A DNA stretch of 57,000 nt. It comes from an uncultured Bacilli bacterium. Its GTDB lineage: Bacteria > Bacillota_I > Bacilli_A > RF39 > UBA660. The DNA is taken from positions 1 to 57,000 of the forward strand of contig CAJUIY010000005.1 of assembly GCA_910586865.1 (NCBI GenBank), in the 5' to 3' direction. The notes under the pieces were generated by a model. The model was not told the origin of the DNA. It saw nothing but the letters and a program-made list of their open reading frames with translations, and did not search any database. Made by a program: the position numbers and the translations under genes. This document shows positions 23,490 through 31,244 of this stretch, piece by piece. The number at the start of each line of letters is the position of its first letter. The stretch's first letter is position 1.

Positions 23490-24860
23490 ATGGAAAAATT
23501 AACGATGGAGAAATTAGTAAATTACGCAAAACAATATGGATTTATTTTCCAAGGAAGTGAGATTTATGGAGGACTTGCTAATACTTGGGATTATGGTCCA
23601 TTAGGAGCAAGATTAAAGAATAATATTAAGGATACTTGGAGAAAGAGATTTATTCAAGAGAGGGAAAGAGCTTATGAAGTAGATGCTGCTATTTTAATGC
23701 ATCCAAGAGTTTGGGAAGCCAGTGGACATGTATCAGGATTTTCTGATCCTTTAATTGATTGTAAGGAATGTAAGATGAGACATCGAGCAGATAACTTAAT
23801 TGATGATTTTGATAAAAATGCAAATGCAGATGGTATGAGTCAAGAAGAAATGATTTCTTATATTAGAGAAAAGAAAGTTCCTTGTCCTAATTGTGGTAAA
23901 AGCAATTATACGGATATCAGACAATTTAACTTGATGTTTGAAACGCATCGAGGTGTTACAGAAGATGGTAAGAATAAAGTCTATTTAAGACCAGAGAATG
24001 CCCAAGGAGAGTATGTAAACTTTTTGAATGTACAAAGAACAGCAAGAGCAAAGCTTCCATTTAGTATTGGGCAAATTGGAAAAGCTTTCCGAAATGAAAT
24101 TACCCCAGGAAACTTTACTTTCCGAACCATTGAATTTGAGCAAATGGAGTACCAAACATTTTGTAAAGAAGGAACCGATTCAGAAATTTATAATTATTTC
24201 AAAGAGTATGCAAAAAAATATTTTATGGATTTAGGAATAAATGAGGATAAGTTAAGATTCCGTGATCATGAAAAACTTGTTTTTTATGCTAAAGAGGCAT
24301 GTGATATAGAATATAAGTATTCCTTTGGTTGGGGAGAAGTAAATGGAACACATAATCGTACGAATTATGATTTGTCAAGGCACCAAGAATATTCGGGTGT
24401 CTCACAAGAATATTTAGATCCTGAAACAAATGAGAAATACATTCCCTATATTATTGAATCAACTGTAGGTGCAGATCGTTTGACTCTAGCAATATTAGAT
24501 AATGCTTATTTGGAAGAAGAGTTAGAAAATGGAGAAACAAGGGAAGTAATGAAGTTTCATCCAGCTATTGCACCATTTAAAGCATGTGTATTGCCACTTG
24601 TTAAAAAATATCATTCCGAAAAGGCAGAAGAGATATATAAGAAATTATCGAAAAATTTTATGACAACTTATGATGAAGCTGGATCTATTGGAAAAAGGTA
24701 TCGAAGACAAGATGCAATAGGAACTCCATATTGTATTACCGTAGATGATGAAACGATGAAAAATAATACAGTAACCATAAGAGATAGAGATACCATGGAG
24801 CAAATTACTTTATCACTTGATGAAGTAATATCTTATATAAATAGTAGAATTGAGTTTTAA
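23490..24860 (+). CDS. glyS: Glycine--tRNA ligase (single-chain type)
   Basis: 456 residues, class II synthetase of the dimeric alpha-2 type. The first motif GFIFQGSEIYGG and 'TWDYGPLGARLK' are diagnostic; a zinc-ribbon insertion holds CKECKMRH and CPNCGKSN; motif 2 includes FRNEITPGNFTFR and motif 3 'ESTVGADRL'; the anticodon domain is C-terminal. It charges tRNA-Gly and is the likely target of the upstream T-box. The start at 23490 (ATGGAAAAATTAACG) has only AGAAGGATG-type ribosome sequence. Confidence 0.97.
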   Translation: MEKLTMEKLVNYAKQYGFIFQGSEIYGGLANTWDYGPLGARLKNNIKDTWRKRFIQERERAYEVDAAILMHPRVWEASGHVSGFSDPLIDCKECKMRHRADNLIDDFDKNANADGMSQEEMISYIREKKVPCPNCGKSNYTDIRQFNLMFETHRGVTEDGKNKVYLRPENAQGEYVNFLNVQRTARAKLPFSIGQIGKAFRNEITPGNFTFRTIEFEQMEYQTFCKEGTDSEIYNYFKEYAKKYFMDLGINEDKLRFRDHEKLVFYAKEACDIEYKYSFGWGEVNGTHNRTNYDLSRHQEYSGVSQEYLDPETNEKYIPYIIESTVGADRLTLAILDNAYLEEELENGETREVMKFHPAIAPFKACVLPLVKKYHSEKAEEIYKKLSKNFMTTYDEAGSIGKRYRRQDAIGTPYCITVDDETMKNNTVTIRDRDTMEQITLSLDEVISYINSRIEF

Positions 24861-24894
24861 GATAACATATGTTATTTTGTAGAGGAAGAAGTAT

Positions 24895-25231
24895 ATGCAA
24901 AATAGAAAAAATACAGTATATGATGAAGAGAATACAAAGATAGAAACAAAAGTAATTGGTTATGCTTGGGGGATAGATTTTTCTTCCGAAAAAGTAGTTA
25001 TCCAAAGTGTTGCCTACAGTCCTCAATACAATATTTGGCTTTATTAAGCAGGCGCCAAAGGTCATAGAAGATGCATTTAATCATCAAATTGCAACAGAAC
25101 AGCTAGTAAATGCTAAGAATAAAAAGGATATATATAGTATAGAGCAATGGAATAATCTTATTGAAGAGTATAATATTGCACAATCAAATGCTGAAAGCAT
25201 TAAACAAAAAATAATGAACAAAAAGTTTTAA
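24895..25231 (+). pseudogene. Frameshifted hypothetical gene
   Basis: A frame with a ribosome site (AGAGGAAGAA) begins MQNRKNTVYDEENTKIETK and stops at about 25048 after 'QYNIWLY'. Another frame continues with 'FGFIKQAPKVIEDAFNHQIA' and a helical, Glu/Asn-rich end. Together they look like one roughly 110-residue protein split by a frameshift. Family not recognised. Confidence 0.4.
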
Positions 25232-25281
25232 GAGGAGAAATTTGTTCCTTGCTTCTTAATTAAACTTTTCTTATTTTTCTT

Positions 25282-25304
25282 ACCATACTTAGTATGGTTT
25301 TTTT
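25282..25304 (+). terminator. Rho-independent terminator
   Basis: ACCATAC and GTATGGT arms around TTA followed by seven T. Rest of 25232-25433 shows nothing recognisable. Confidence 0.85.
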
Positions 25305-25433
25305 CTCTTTTCGAGACATTTTCTAGAGTTAACACTTAAGACATTATCATAAATTAATCATATGTGGTATAGAATTTTGTTACTATTTACAGCCTAAAAG
25401 CCGATTTTATAAATCCACATCTAAAAGTAGTGA

Positions 25434-26024
25434 TCACTCACTATTTTTTTCATCTCCTAATATTTCCTTTAAAGTATATGGATTATTGTTCATTAAACGT
25501 ATGCAAGCTTCAATAATATTGATATGATTCTTTTTACAAGTTTCTATGTATGTTCGAATATTAGCATAATATTGCAGGTAACTAAGACTTTGAAATTGAC
25601 CACTTATTTTCATCTTTGATTTTATGGGTCTTATGTTTCTCTCACTGTTATTATTTGTTGAAGGTAATCTAAAGTCATATGCCCATAAAAGATAATTATT
25701 TTTATATTTTATTAAATCATTGATAAAACTTTTTTCTTCTTTTTCATAATAGTTTGTCTTAGTTTTATCTTCATTTTCTTCTTTTGCCTCGCCTAAGGTT
25801 TTGTCATACTTTTCATTTAGTTCTTTTATATAGCTAAATTCAAAAGTTTCTTTTCCTTCTTTTAACAACTGATTTCTATCCTTATTTGTGTTAGATAATA
25901 ACTTAATCATGTTGTCACACCATTCATGTTCTGTTTGCTCTTTCTTCTTTTTTAACCTTCTTACTAAATGAATCATGCATTCTACATTTTCAAAAGAATA
26001 TTTTTCATTTTGATTTTTTTCCTT
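25434..26024 (-). pseudogene. IS66-family transposase remnant (C-terminal part)
   Basis: About 195 codons. The C-terminal part has LPSTNNNSERNIRPIKSKMK, a typical IS66 stretch around the catalytic Glu, then 'SLSYLQYYANIRTYIETCKK' and 'NPYTLKEIL'. The frame continues upstream of the first ATG (25976) with no start and is cut off near 26030 by the promoter of the next gene. Only the last third or so of a normal IS66 transposase is present. No terminal repeats seen. Confidence 0.75.
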
Positions 26025-26038
26025 TTTTATGGTATAAT
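26010..26038 (+). promoter_or_regulatory. Sigma-A promoter for the repeat-protein gene
   Basis: TTGATT (26010-26015), 17 bp, TATAAT (26033-26038); GGGGGGA ribosome site at about 26071-26076. Confidence 0.75.
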
Positions 26039-26083
26039 AGGAACGTTTTTACAAAGTATCTAATAAAAAGGGGGGAATTTAGA

Positions 26084-26965
26084 ATGAGTAAAAGTGAATT
26101 ACCTTATGAACAAAAAGTGCAAGAGTTTTTAGAAGAAATGAAAAGTAAAGGAGTGATTAGCCTTTATGGTAGTCATTTTTCAGATGATCCATTTGGTCAA
26201 AAAGGAAGTAAATACAGTTGGTATCGAAAAGAATGTATGAAATTATTAGAAGAGTTTAAGACGGAAGCAACGATTTCAGAAAAGAGAATGAAAGAAATTA
26301 TGGAATTTGCAAAAATAGAAAAATATTTCAAAGAAAATTTAGAAAGAAAAAAAATGTCTGTGCTTGAGAAGGCAGGTGAATATCGCGATAAAGTATTAGA
26401 ATTAAAGCGTGATATCAAAGAATCTGATCATCTTTATTTTTCAAATGGTGATAGGATGAAGGGCTGGTTATATAGAGAAAATATTGGTATAAGAAAAGAG
26501 TTAGAAAGTAATAGTCCATTAACAAAGGAAAGAATAGCAGAAATTGATACTTTAGGAGAAATAAACTTTTTGGTTACAGAGGTTTTTCCTAAAAAACAAA
26601 AATTATCCTTTGATGAGAAAGCTTATGAATATCAAACTAAATTATATGAATTAGGTAGGGATATTGAAAATACGGAAAACATACGTTTTTCAAACGGAGA
26701 GAGTATGCCCGGATGGTTGAATTTTCAAGTGAAAAATCTACGTATTACTACCATGAGAGATGGGGCTGTTGATGAACATAGACTTTCGGTATTAGCTAAT
26801 ATTTTTGATTGTAAGCAAAGATTGAAGGAAGAAAGTATGATAGCTTCGACTGTTTCTAGATATGATGCGTATCTAGACCAATATGCTCAGAGTAAAATTG
26901 GTCCTATTATAAATGCATATTATATGGTGACAACGCCACAAAAAAATTATCAAAAAGTCAAATAG
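26084..26965 (+). CDS. Hypothetical protein with three internal repeats
   Basis: 293 residues, soluble, mostly helical. Two clear repeats: residues about 88-160 (KAGEYRDKVLELKRDI...FSNGDRMKGWLYRENI) and 175-250 (KAYEYQTKLYELGRDI...FSNGESMPGWLNFQVK). A weaker first copy spans residues 6-75. The 'FxNGxxMxGWL' core resembles helicase-associated (HA, PF03457-like) repeats, but no helicase is present. Not otherwise recognised. It has its own promoter and borders an IS66 relic and the infC leader. Confidence 0.6.
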   Translation: MSKSELPYEQKVQEFLEEMKSKGVISLYGSHFSDDPFGQKGSKYSWYRKECMKLLEEFKTEATISEKRMKEIMEFAKIEKYFKENLERKKMSVLEKAGEYRDKVLELKRDIKESDHLYFSNGDRMKGWLYRENIGIRKELESNSPLTKERIAEIDTLGEINFLVTEVFPKKQKLSFDEKAYEYQTKLYELGRDIENTENIRFSNGESMPGWLNFQVKNLRITTMRDGAVDEHRLSVLANIFDCKQRLKEESMIASTVSRYDAYLDQYAQSKIGPIINAYYMVTTPQKNYQKVK

Positions 26966-26986
26966 TATTTTTCTTGTAAAAAGCGG

Positions 26987-27015
26987 TTGACAAATTGATG
27001 AACAAAGCATATACT
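26987..27015 (+). promoter_or_regulatory. Sigma-A promoter for infC-rpmI-rplT
   Basis: TTGACA (26987-26992), 17 bp, TATACT (27010-27015), giving a leader of about 150 bases. Confidence 0.8.
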
Positions 27016-27021
27016 AATAAC

Positions 27022-27150
27022 AGTCAAGAAAAAGGAAAGCGATGAATATCCACCTGATTTTCGAAGAAGAGAATAGGTAAAAAGCCAAAAAAATAAGAAA
27101 TTTATTTCATTTGTCTTTTTAAGTGGGTATTTATGGTATCCACTTTTCTT
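27022..27150 (+). promoter_or_regulatory. infC leader with terminator hairpin (L20-type autoregulation likely)
   Basis: The leader ends in a hairpin AAGTGGGTA (27121-27129) / TATCCACTT (27137-27145), followed by TTCTT, just before infC. An attenuator in front of infC-rpmI-rplT fits the L20-controlled leaders of Bacillota; binding of L20 is inferred. Confidence 0.6.
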
Positions 27151-27171
27151 AATTTTATGGAGGTGTTAGTT

Positions 27172-27702
27172 ATCGCAAAGAATAATGATAACATGATGAT
27201 TAACGATCAGATTAGAGCACGTGAGGTTCTAGTAATTGGACCAAATGGAGAGCAAGTTGGAATAAAATCAATTGAAGATGCAAAAACATTAGCAAATTAT
27301 GCATCACTTGATTTAGTATTAATTAGTCCAAATGCAAATCCCCCTGTTTGTAAAGTAATGGATTACAATAAGTTCCGTTATGAAAAACAGAAGAAGGCAA
27401 AAGAAGCTCTAAAAAAGCAAAAAGCAAATATGTCTGAATTAAAAGAGTTTAGATTGTCACCAGTTATCGATGTTGGAGATTTTGAAACAAAGCTTAGAAA
27501 TGCTACAAAATATTTACAAAAGGGAGACAAAGTAAAATTAACGATTCGATTTAAAGGACGCCAAATGGCTCATACTGAATTAGGAAAAGAGGTACTTTTA
27601 CGCTTTTATGACAGAGTTAGTGACTATGCTGAAGTATCAGAACAACCAAAACTTGACGGTAGAACCATGACAATGATGTTAGTACCAAAAAAAGAGAAGT
27701 AA
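27172..27702 (+). CDS. infC: Translation initiation factor IF-3 (ATC start)
   Basis: 176 residues if started at ATC 27172. GGAGGTG lies 6 bases upstream and the protein then begins AKNNDNMMINDQIRAREVL, the proper IF3 N-terminus. Upstream in-frame ATGs (27133, 27157) would lie in the attenuator hairpin or on the ribosome site. infC commonly uses AUU/AUC/AUA, which IF3 itself discriminates against, giving autoregulation. C-terminal domain with 'KLTIRFKGRQMAH' intact. IF3 ensures start-codon fidelity on the 30S subunit. Confidence 0.93.
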   Translation: MAKNNDNMMINDQIRAREVLVIGPNGEQVGIKSIEDAKTLANYASLDLVLISPNANPPVCKVMDYNKFRYEKQKKAKEALKKQKANMSELKEFRLSPVIDVGDFETKLRNATKYLQKGDKVKLTIRFKGRQMAHTELGKEVLLRFYDRVSDYAEVSEQPKLDGRTMTMMLVPKKEK

Positions 27703-27715
27703 TAGGAGGAAGATT

Positions 27716-27904
27716 ATGCCAAAAATAAAATCACATAGTGGATGTAAAAAAGTTTTTAGAACAAATAAGAATAAAGTAACAAAAATAGGAAAACCTGGTA
27801 GTAGACATAATACAGGATCAAAATCTACAAAATTTAATAGAAGTTGTAGAAAAGGATCTATGTTATCTAAGGCAGATCAAAATAGATTGAAAAATATTAT
27901 TTAA
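27716..27904 (+). CDS. rpmI: 50S ribosomal protein L35
   Basis: 62 residues, very basic: MPKIKSHSGCKKVFRTNKNK at the N-terminus and 'KSTKFNRSCRKGSMLSKAD' later. Standard place between infC and rplT, with AGGAGGA before ATG. Confidence 0.95.
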   Translation: MPKIKSHSGCKKVFRTNKNKVTKIGKPGSRHNTGSKSTKFNRSCRKGSMLSKADQNRLKNII

Positions 27905-27927
27905 TAAGAAGTTAAGGAGGAATTAAT

Positions 27928-28518
27928 ATGGCAAGAGTAAAAAATGGAGCAGTAACAAAAGCTCGTCATAAAAAAGTATTAAAACAAGCCAAAGGTTATT
28001 TTGGTAGTAAACATAGACTTTATAAAACAGCAAAAGAACAACTAATGCATTCTGGACAATATGCATATAGAGATAGAAGACAAAGAAAGAGAGATTTCAG
28101 AAAATTGTGGATTACAAGAATTAATGCAGCATGTCGTCAAAATGATATCAGCTACTCTAGATTTATTGAAGGTCTTACGAAAGCTGGTGTTGAAATCAAC
28201 CGTAAAATGTTATCAGAAATAGCCATTAGTAATCCAGAGGAATTTGCTAAATTGGTACAAGTAGCGAAAGATGGAAAAGCAGGAAAAGTTACAGCAAGTG
28301 CTACAAAATCATTAGAAGAAGTTACGATTAATGGTGGAGTAAGTACCAAAAAGCAAGTAGAAAAGAAAACGACTACAAAAGAAGCAGCAACAAAAAGTGA
28401 AAGTAAAGATTACTCTAAAATGACCGTTGCAGAATTGAAAGAAGAAGCAAAAAAAGCTGGAATCAAGGGAATTACTTCCATGAAAAAACAAGAGTTAATA
28501 GATGCATTAATAAAATAA
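27928..28518 (+). CDS. rplT: 50S ribosomal protein L20 with extra C-terminal domain
   Basis: 196 residues against about 118 for normal L20. Residues 1-118 are a full L20 (ARVKNGAVTKARHKKVLKQA through 'ISNPEEFAKLVQVAK'). Residues 119-160 are a Ser/Thr/Lys linker. The last 36 form a helix-extended-helix module: YSKMTVAELKEEAKKAGIKG then MKKQELIDALIK, like Rho N-terminal/SAP-HeH domains that bind nucleic acid. The same module ends S2 in this window. L20 organises 23S rRNA and represses its own operon. Confidence 0.93.
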   Translation: MARVKNGAVTKARHKKVLKQAKGYFGSKHRLYKTAKEQLMHSGQYAYRDRRQRKRDFRKLWITRINAACRQNDISYSRFIEGLTKAGVEINRKMLSEIAISNPEEFAKLVQVAKDGKAGKVTASATKSLEEVTINGGVSTKKQVEKKTTTKEAATKSESKDYSKMTVAELKEEAKKAGIKGITSMKKQELIDALIK

Positions 28519-28608
28519 AAAGAATCATATTAGTGGATTTATTTATCTAGTGCCTTATGGTGGTAAATATTAGAAACTAATAGAAGAAAAACGAAAGGTG
28601 AGAAAATT

Positions 28609-29601
28609 ATGTCAGTAATATCAATGAATTATTTATTAGAAGCTGGTGTTCATTTTGGACATCAAAAAAGAAGATGGAACCCAAAGATGGGGGAATATAT
28701 TTATACTACAAGAGATGATATTTATATTATCGATTTATCAAAAACAGTTAAGAAATTAGAAGAAGCATATGATGCATTAAAGGAAATTGCTACAAATGGT
28801 GGAAAGGTTCTATTTGTTGGAACAAAAAAACAAGCTCAAGAAGCGGTAGAAGAGTCTGCTGTTAGAACCAATATGTATTTCATGAATGAAAGATGGTTAG
28901 GTGGAACGTTAACCAACTTTAAAACCATTCGTGGAAGAATAAAAAGATTGGAAGAAATTGAAAAACAAGAAGAGGATGGGACATTTGAATTATTACCAAA
29001 AAAAGAAGTTATTCAAATAAAGAAGGAATATGAAAAACTAAATAAAAATTTACGTGGAATTCGTGAAATGAAGAAAATCCCAGAAGCATTAGTAATTGTT
29101 GATCCAAGAAAAGAGGATATCGCTATTAAAGAAGCACACAAACTAGGAATTCCTGTATTTGGTATCGTTGATACGAACTGTGATCCAGATGTTGTCGATT
29201 ACGTTATTCCAGGAAATGATGATGCAGTACGTGCAGTAAAACTATTAATTGGTGCTCTTACTAATGCGATTGCTGAAGTGAATGGCAATGAGGTGATTGA
29301 TTATATCACAGAAGATGGTAAGGATTTTAAGAAACCAAAGAAATTTGATGGAAAGCCAAGAGAAGATGGAAAATTTCAAAGAAGAGAAAGACGTGATGAC
29401 TTTCAAAAAAGAGAAGAAAAACAGGAAAAAGTAACAGAAGAGAAAGTAGTAGAGAAAAAAGAGGTTGAAGTTCAAGAAGAAAAAGAAGAGATGGATTTAT
29501 CTAGTCTAACGTTATCTGACTTAAAACAAAAAGCAAAAGAAGCAAATATCAAAGGATACTCAACTATGAAAAAACAAGAATTAATTGATGCATTATCATA
29601 A
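28609..29601 (+). CDS. rpsB: 30S ribosomal protein S2 with extra C-terminal domain
   Basis: 330 residues against about 230-260 usually. The core (about 1-230) has 'YLLEAGVHFGHQKRRWNPKM' and 'GIPVFGIVDTNCDPD'. A long charged Lys/Glu/Arg linker (235-292) leads to a C-terminal module LSSLTLSDLKQKAKEANIKG ... MKKQELIDALS, nearly the same as the L20 tail. S2 joins the 30S late and anchors S1 in many bacteria; the tail could be an additional RNA-binding arm. The operon continues to tsf. Confidence 0.95.
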   Translation: MSVISMNYLLEAGVHFGHQKRRWNPKMGEYIYTTRDDIYIIDLSKTVKKLEEAYDALKEIATNGGKVLFVGTKKQAQEAVEESAVRTNMYFMNERWLGGTLTNFKTIRGRIKRLEEIEKQEEDGTFELLPKKEVIQIKKEYEKLNKNLRGIREMKKIPEALVIVDPRKEDIAIKEAHKLGIPVFGIVDTNCDPDVVDYVIPGNDDAVRAVKLLIGALTNAIAEVNGNEVIDYITEDGKDFKKPKKFDGKPREDGKFQRRERRDDFQKREEKQEKVTEEKVVEKKEVEVQEEKEEMDLSSLTLSDLKQKAKEANIKGYSTMKKQELIDALS

Positions 29602-29606
29602 AATTT

Positions 29607-29627
29607 AGGTGGACTTTCCACCTTTTT
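29607..29627 (+). terminator. Attenuating terminator between rpsB and tsf
   Basis: GGTGGA and TCCACC arms around CTT, then TTTTT. Partial termination would lower tsf relative to rpsB. Confidence 0.75.
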
Positions 29628-29650
29628 CAAAATAGAAGGAGGAATTTTAT

Positions 29651-30523
29651 ATGTTTAAAGCAAGCGATGTAAAAGAATTAAGAGAAAAAACAGGAGCTGG
29701 AATGCTTGATTGTAAAAAAGCATTAGAAGAAACAGAAGGAAATATGGAAAAAGCAATTGATTGGTTACGTGAAAAAGGTATCTCAAAAGCTGCAAAAAAA
29801 GAAGGAAGAGTAGCAGCAGAAGGACTATGTCAAATTGTAACAGATGGAAACAAGGCTGTTATTCTAGAGATTAATTCAGAGACTGATTTTGTTGCGAAAA
29901 ATGAGGAATTTACTAAATTTGTTGATTATATGGCAAATCTTATTTTAGAACAAGATTTTAAAAGTAATGAAGAGGTATTAAATTATCAAGATGGTTCTGA
30001 GACTGTAAATGATAAACTAGTTTCTATTATTTCAAAGATTGGCGAAAAAATTAGTTTTAGACGTTTTGCTAAGGTTATTAAGAATGACAATGAGGAATTT
30101 GGTACTTATAAGCATATGGGTGGAAGGATTGGCTCTTTAGTGGTATTACAAGGTACTACTCAAGAAGTAGCAAAGGATGTGGCTATGCATGTTGCTGCGA
30201 TGAATCCAACTTCTATCACAAGAGATGAAGTACCAGAAGAGATGCTTGAAAGAGAAAAACATGTTATCAAAGAACAAGTAATGCAAGAAGGAAAACCTGC
30301 TGATATTGCTGAAAAAATGGTGGCAGGAAGAATCAATAAATTCTATAAAGAAATATGTCTAGAAGAGCAAGCTTTTGTAAAAGATAGCAGTATAACAGTA
30401 TCCGATTATGTAAAAAATAATGGTGGAAAGATTGTTTCTATGATCCGTTTTGAAGTAGGAGAAGGAATCGAAAAGAAAGAAGAAGATTTTGCACAAGAGG
30501 TAATGAATCAAATAAAAGGATAG
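29651..30523 (+). CDS. tsf: Elongation factor Ts
   Basis: 290 residues. N-terminal UBA-like domain 'VKELREKTGAGMLDCKKALE', then the conserved 'INSETDFVAKNEEF' and 'MHVAAMNP' of the core. EF-Ts exchanges GDP for GTP on EF-Tu. Follows rpsB as in most bacteria, with AGAAGGAGGA before ATG. Confidence 0.97.
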   Translation: MFKASDVKELREKTGAGMLDCKKALEETEGNMEKAIDWLREKGISKAAKKEGRVAAEGLCQIVTDGNKAVILEINSETDFVAKNEEFTKFVDYMANLILEQDFKSNEEVLNYQDGSETVNDKLVSIISKIGEKISFRRFAKVIKNDNEEFGTYKHMGGRIGSLVVLQGTTQEVAKDVAMHVAAMNPTSITRDEVPEEMLEREKHVIKEQVMQEGKPADIAEKMVAGRINKFYKEICLEEQAFVKDSSITVSDYVKNNGGKIVSMIRFEVGEGIEKKEEDFAQEVMNQIKG

Positions 30524-30526
30524 TAT

Positions 30527-31078
30527 ATGAAAAGGGTAGTAGTTTTGGTTGCTTTCCTAATTTTACTATCAGGATGTTCTGTGAAAAAAGTAGAAGAGGT
30601 AACTGATAGTGAGAAGTTTTCTCAAGAATATAATGTGAGTAAAAATAACCCTATGGTTTATGTTAATTACGATAAGCTAATGAAGTTATTTGAAGAAGGT
30701 TCTCATATTCTGTTTTTAGCGGACTCTGATTATGAAGGTTCTAGTAAAGCAGCTCAACTTTTATTACAAGAAGCGAAAAAACAAAAAGTAGAAAAAATTT
30801 ATTATTATAATCCAAAAAAATTAAAAGAGAAGAATCCAAAAAAGTATAAGGAACTAATCAATCATTTAAAAGATTTCTTAGAAAAAGAAGAGGAGGAGTA
30901 TCTTTTAAGTCTTCCGGATATTTATTCCTTAAAAGATGGCAAAATTTTAAATCACAGTAATTATTTTTCGAAAGAAGAAGAGTTATCAGAAGAACATCTA
31001 ACAAAAAAGATAAAAGAGGAAATTCGAAAGAAGTATCAGGAAATTATTACTTTTAAAGAATGTATTGAATGTGATTAA
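30527..31078 (+). CDS. Lipoprotein, thioredoxin-like
   Basis: 183 residues. Signal peptide with lipobox LILLSGC (Cys17), so membrane-anchored outside the cell. The middle 'HILFLADSDYEGSSKAAQLL' and 'KIYYYNPKKL' resemble a thioredoxin-fold beta-alpha-beta start, but the usual CxxC is replaced; a late CIEC lies at the C-terminus. Starts three bases after tsf. Function unknown. Confidence 0.65.
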   Translation: MKRVVVLVAFLILLSGCSVKKVEEVTDSEKFSQEYNVSKNNPMVYVNYDKLMKLFEEGSHILFLADSDYEGSSKAAQLLLQEAKKQKVEKIYYYNPKKLKEKNPKKYKELINHLKDFLEKEEEEYLLSLPDIYSLKDGKILNHSNYFSKEEELSEEHLTKKIKEEIRKKYQEIITFKECIECD

Positions 31079-31092
31079 TACATTCTTTTTTT
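31055..31092 (+). terminator. Terminator for rpsB-tsf-lipoprotein operon
   Basis: Perfect 12-bp arms AAAGAATGTATT (31055-31066) and AATACATTCTTT (31077-31088) run into a T tract and overlap the stop codon. Confidence 0.88.
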
Positions 31093-31244
31093 GTTAGAAA
31101 TTTCCAATTTCACTTCGTAGCAAATAAGTGTAAAATCCTTTTTCAAAATTTGTATACTTGTCTTTAAAAAACAAATTCTTTTTCTAAAATTCTTTTCTAA
31201 TAGTTTCTTATCGTATATAATAAAAGTAGAAATTTGGTGATAAT

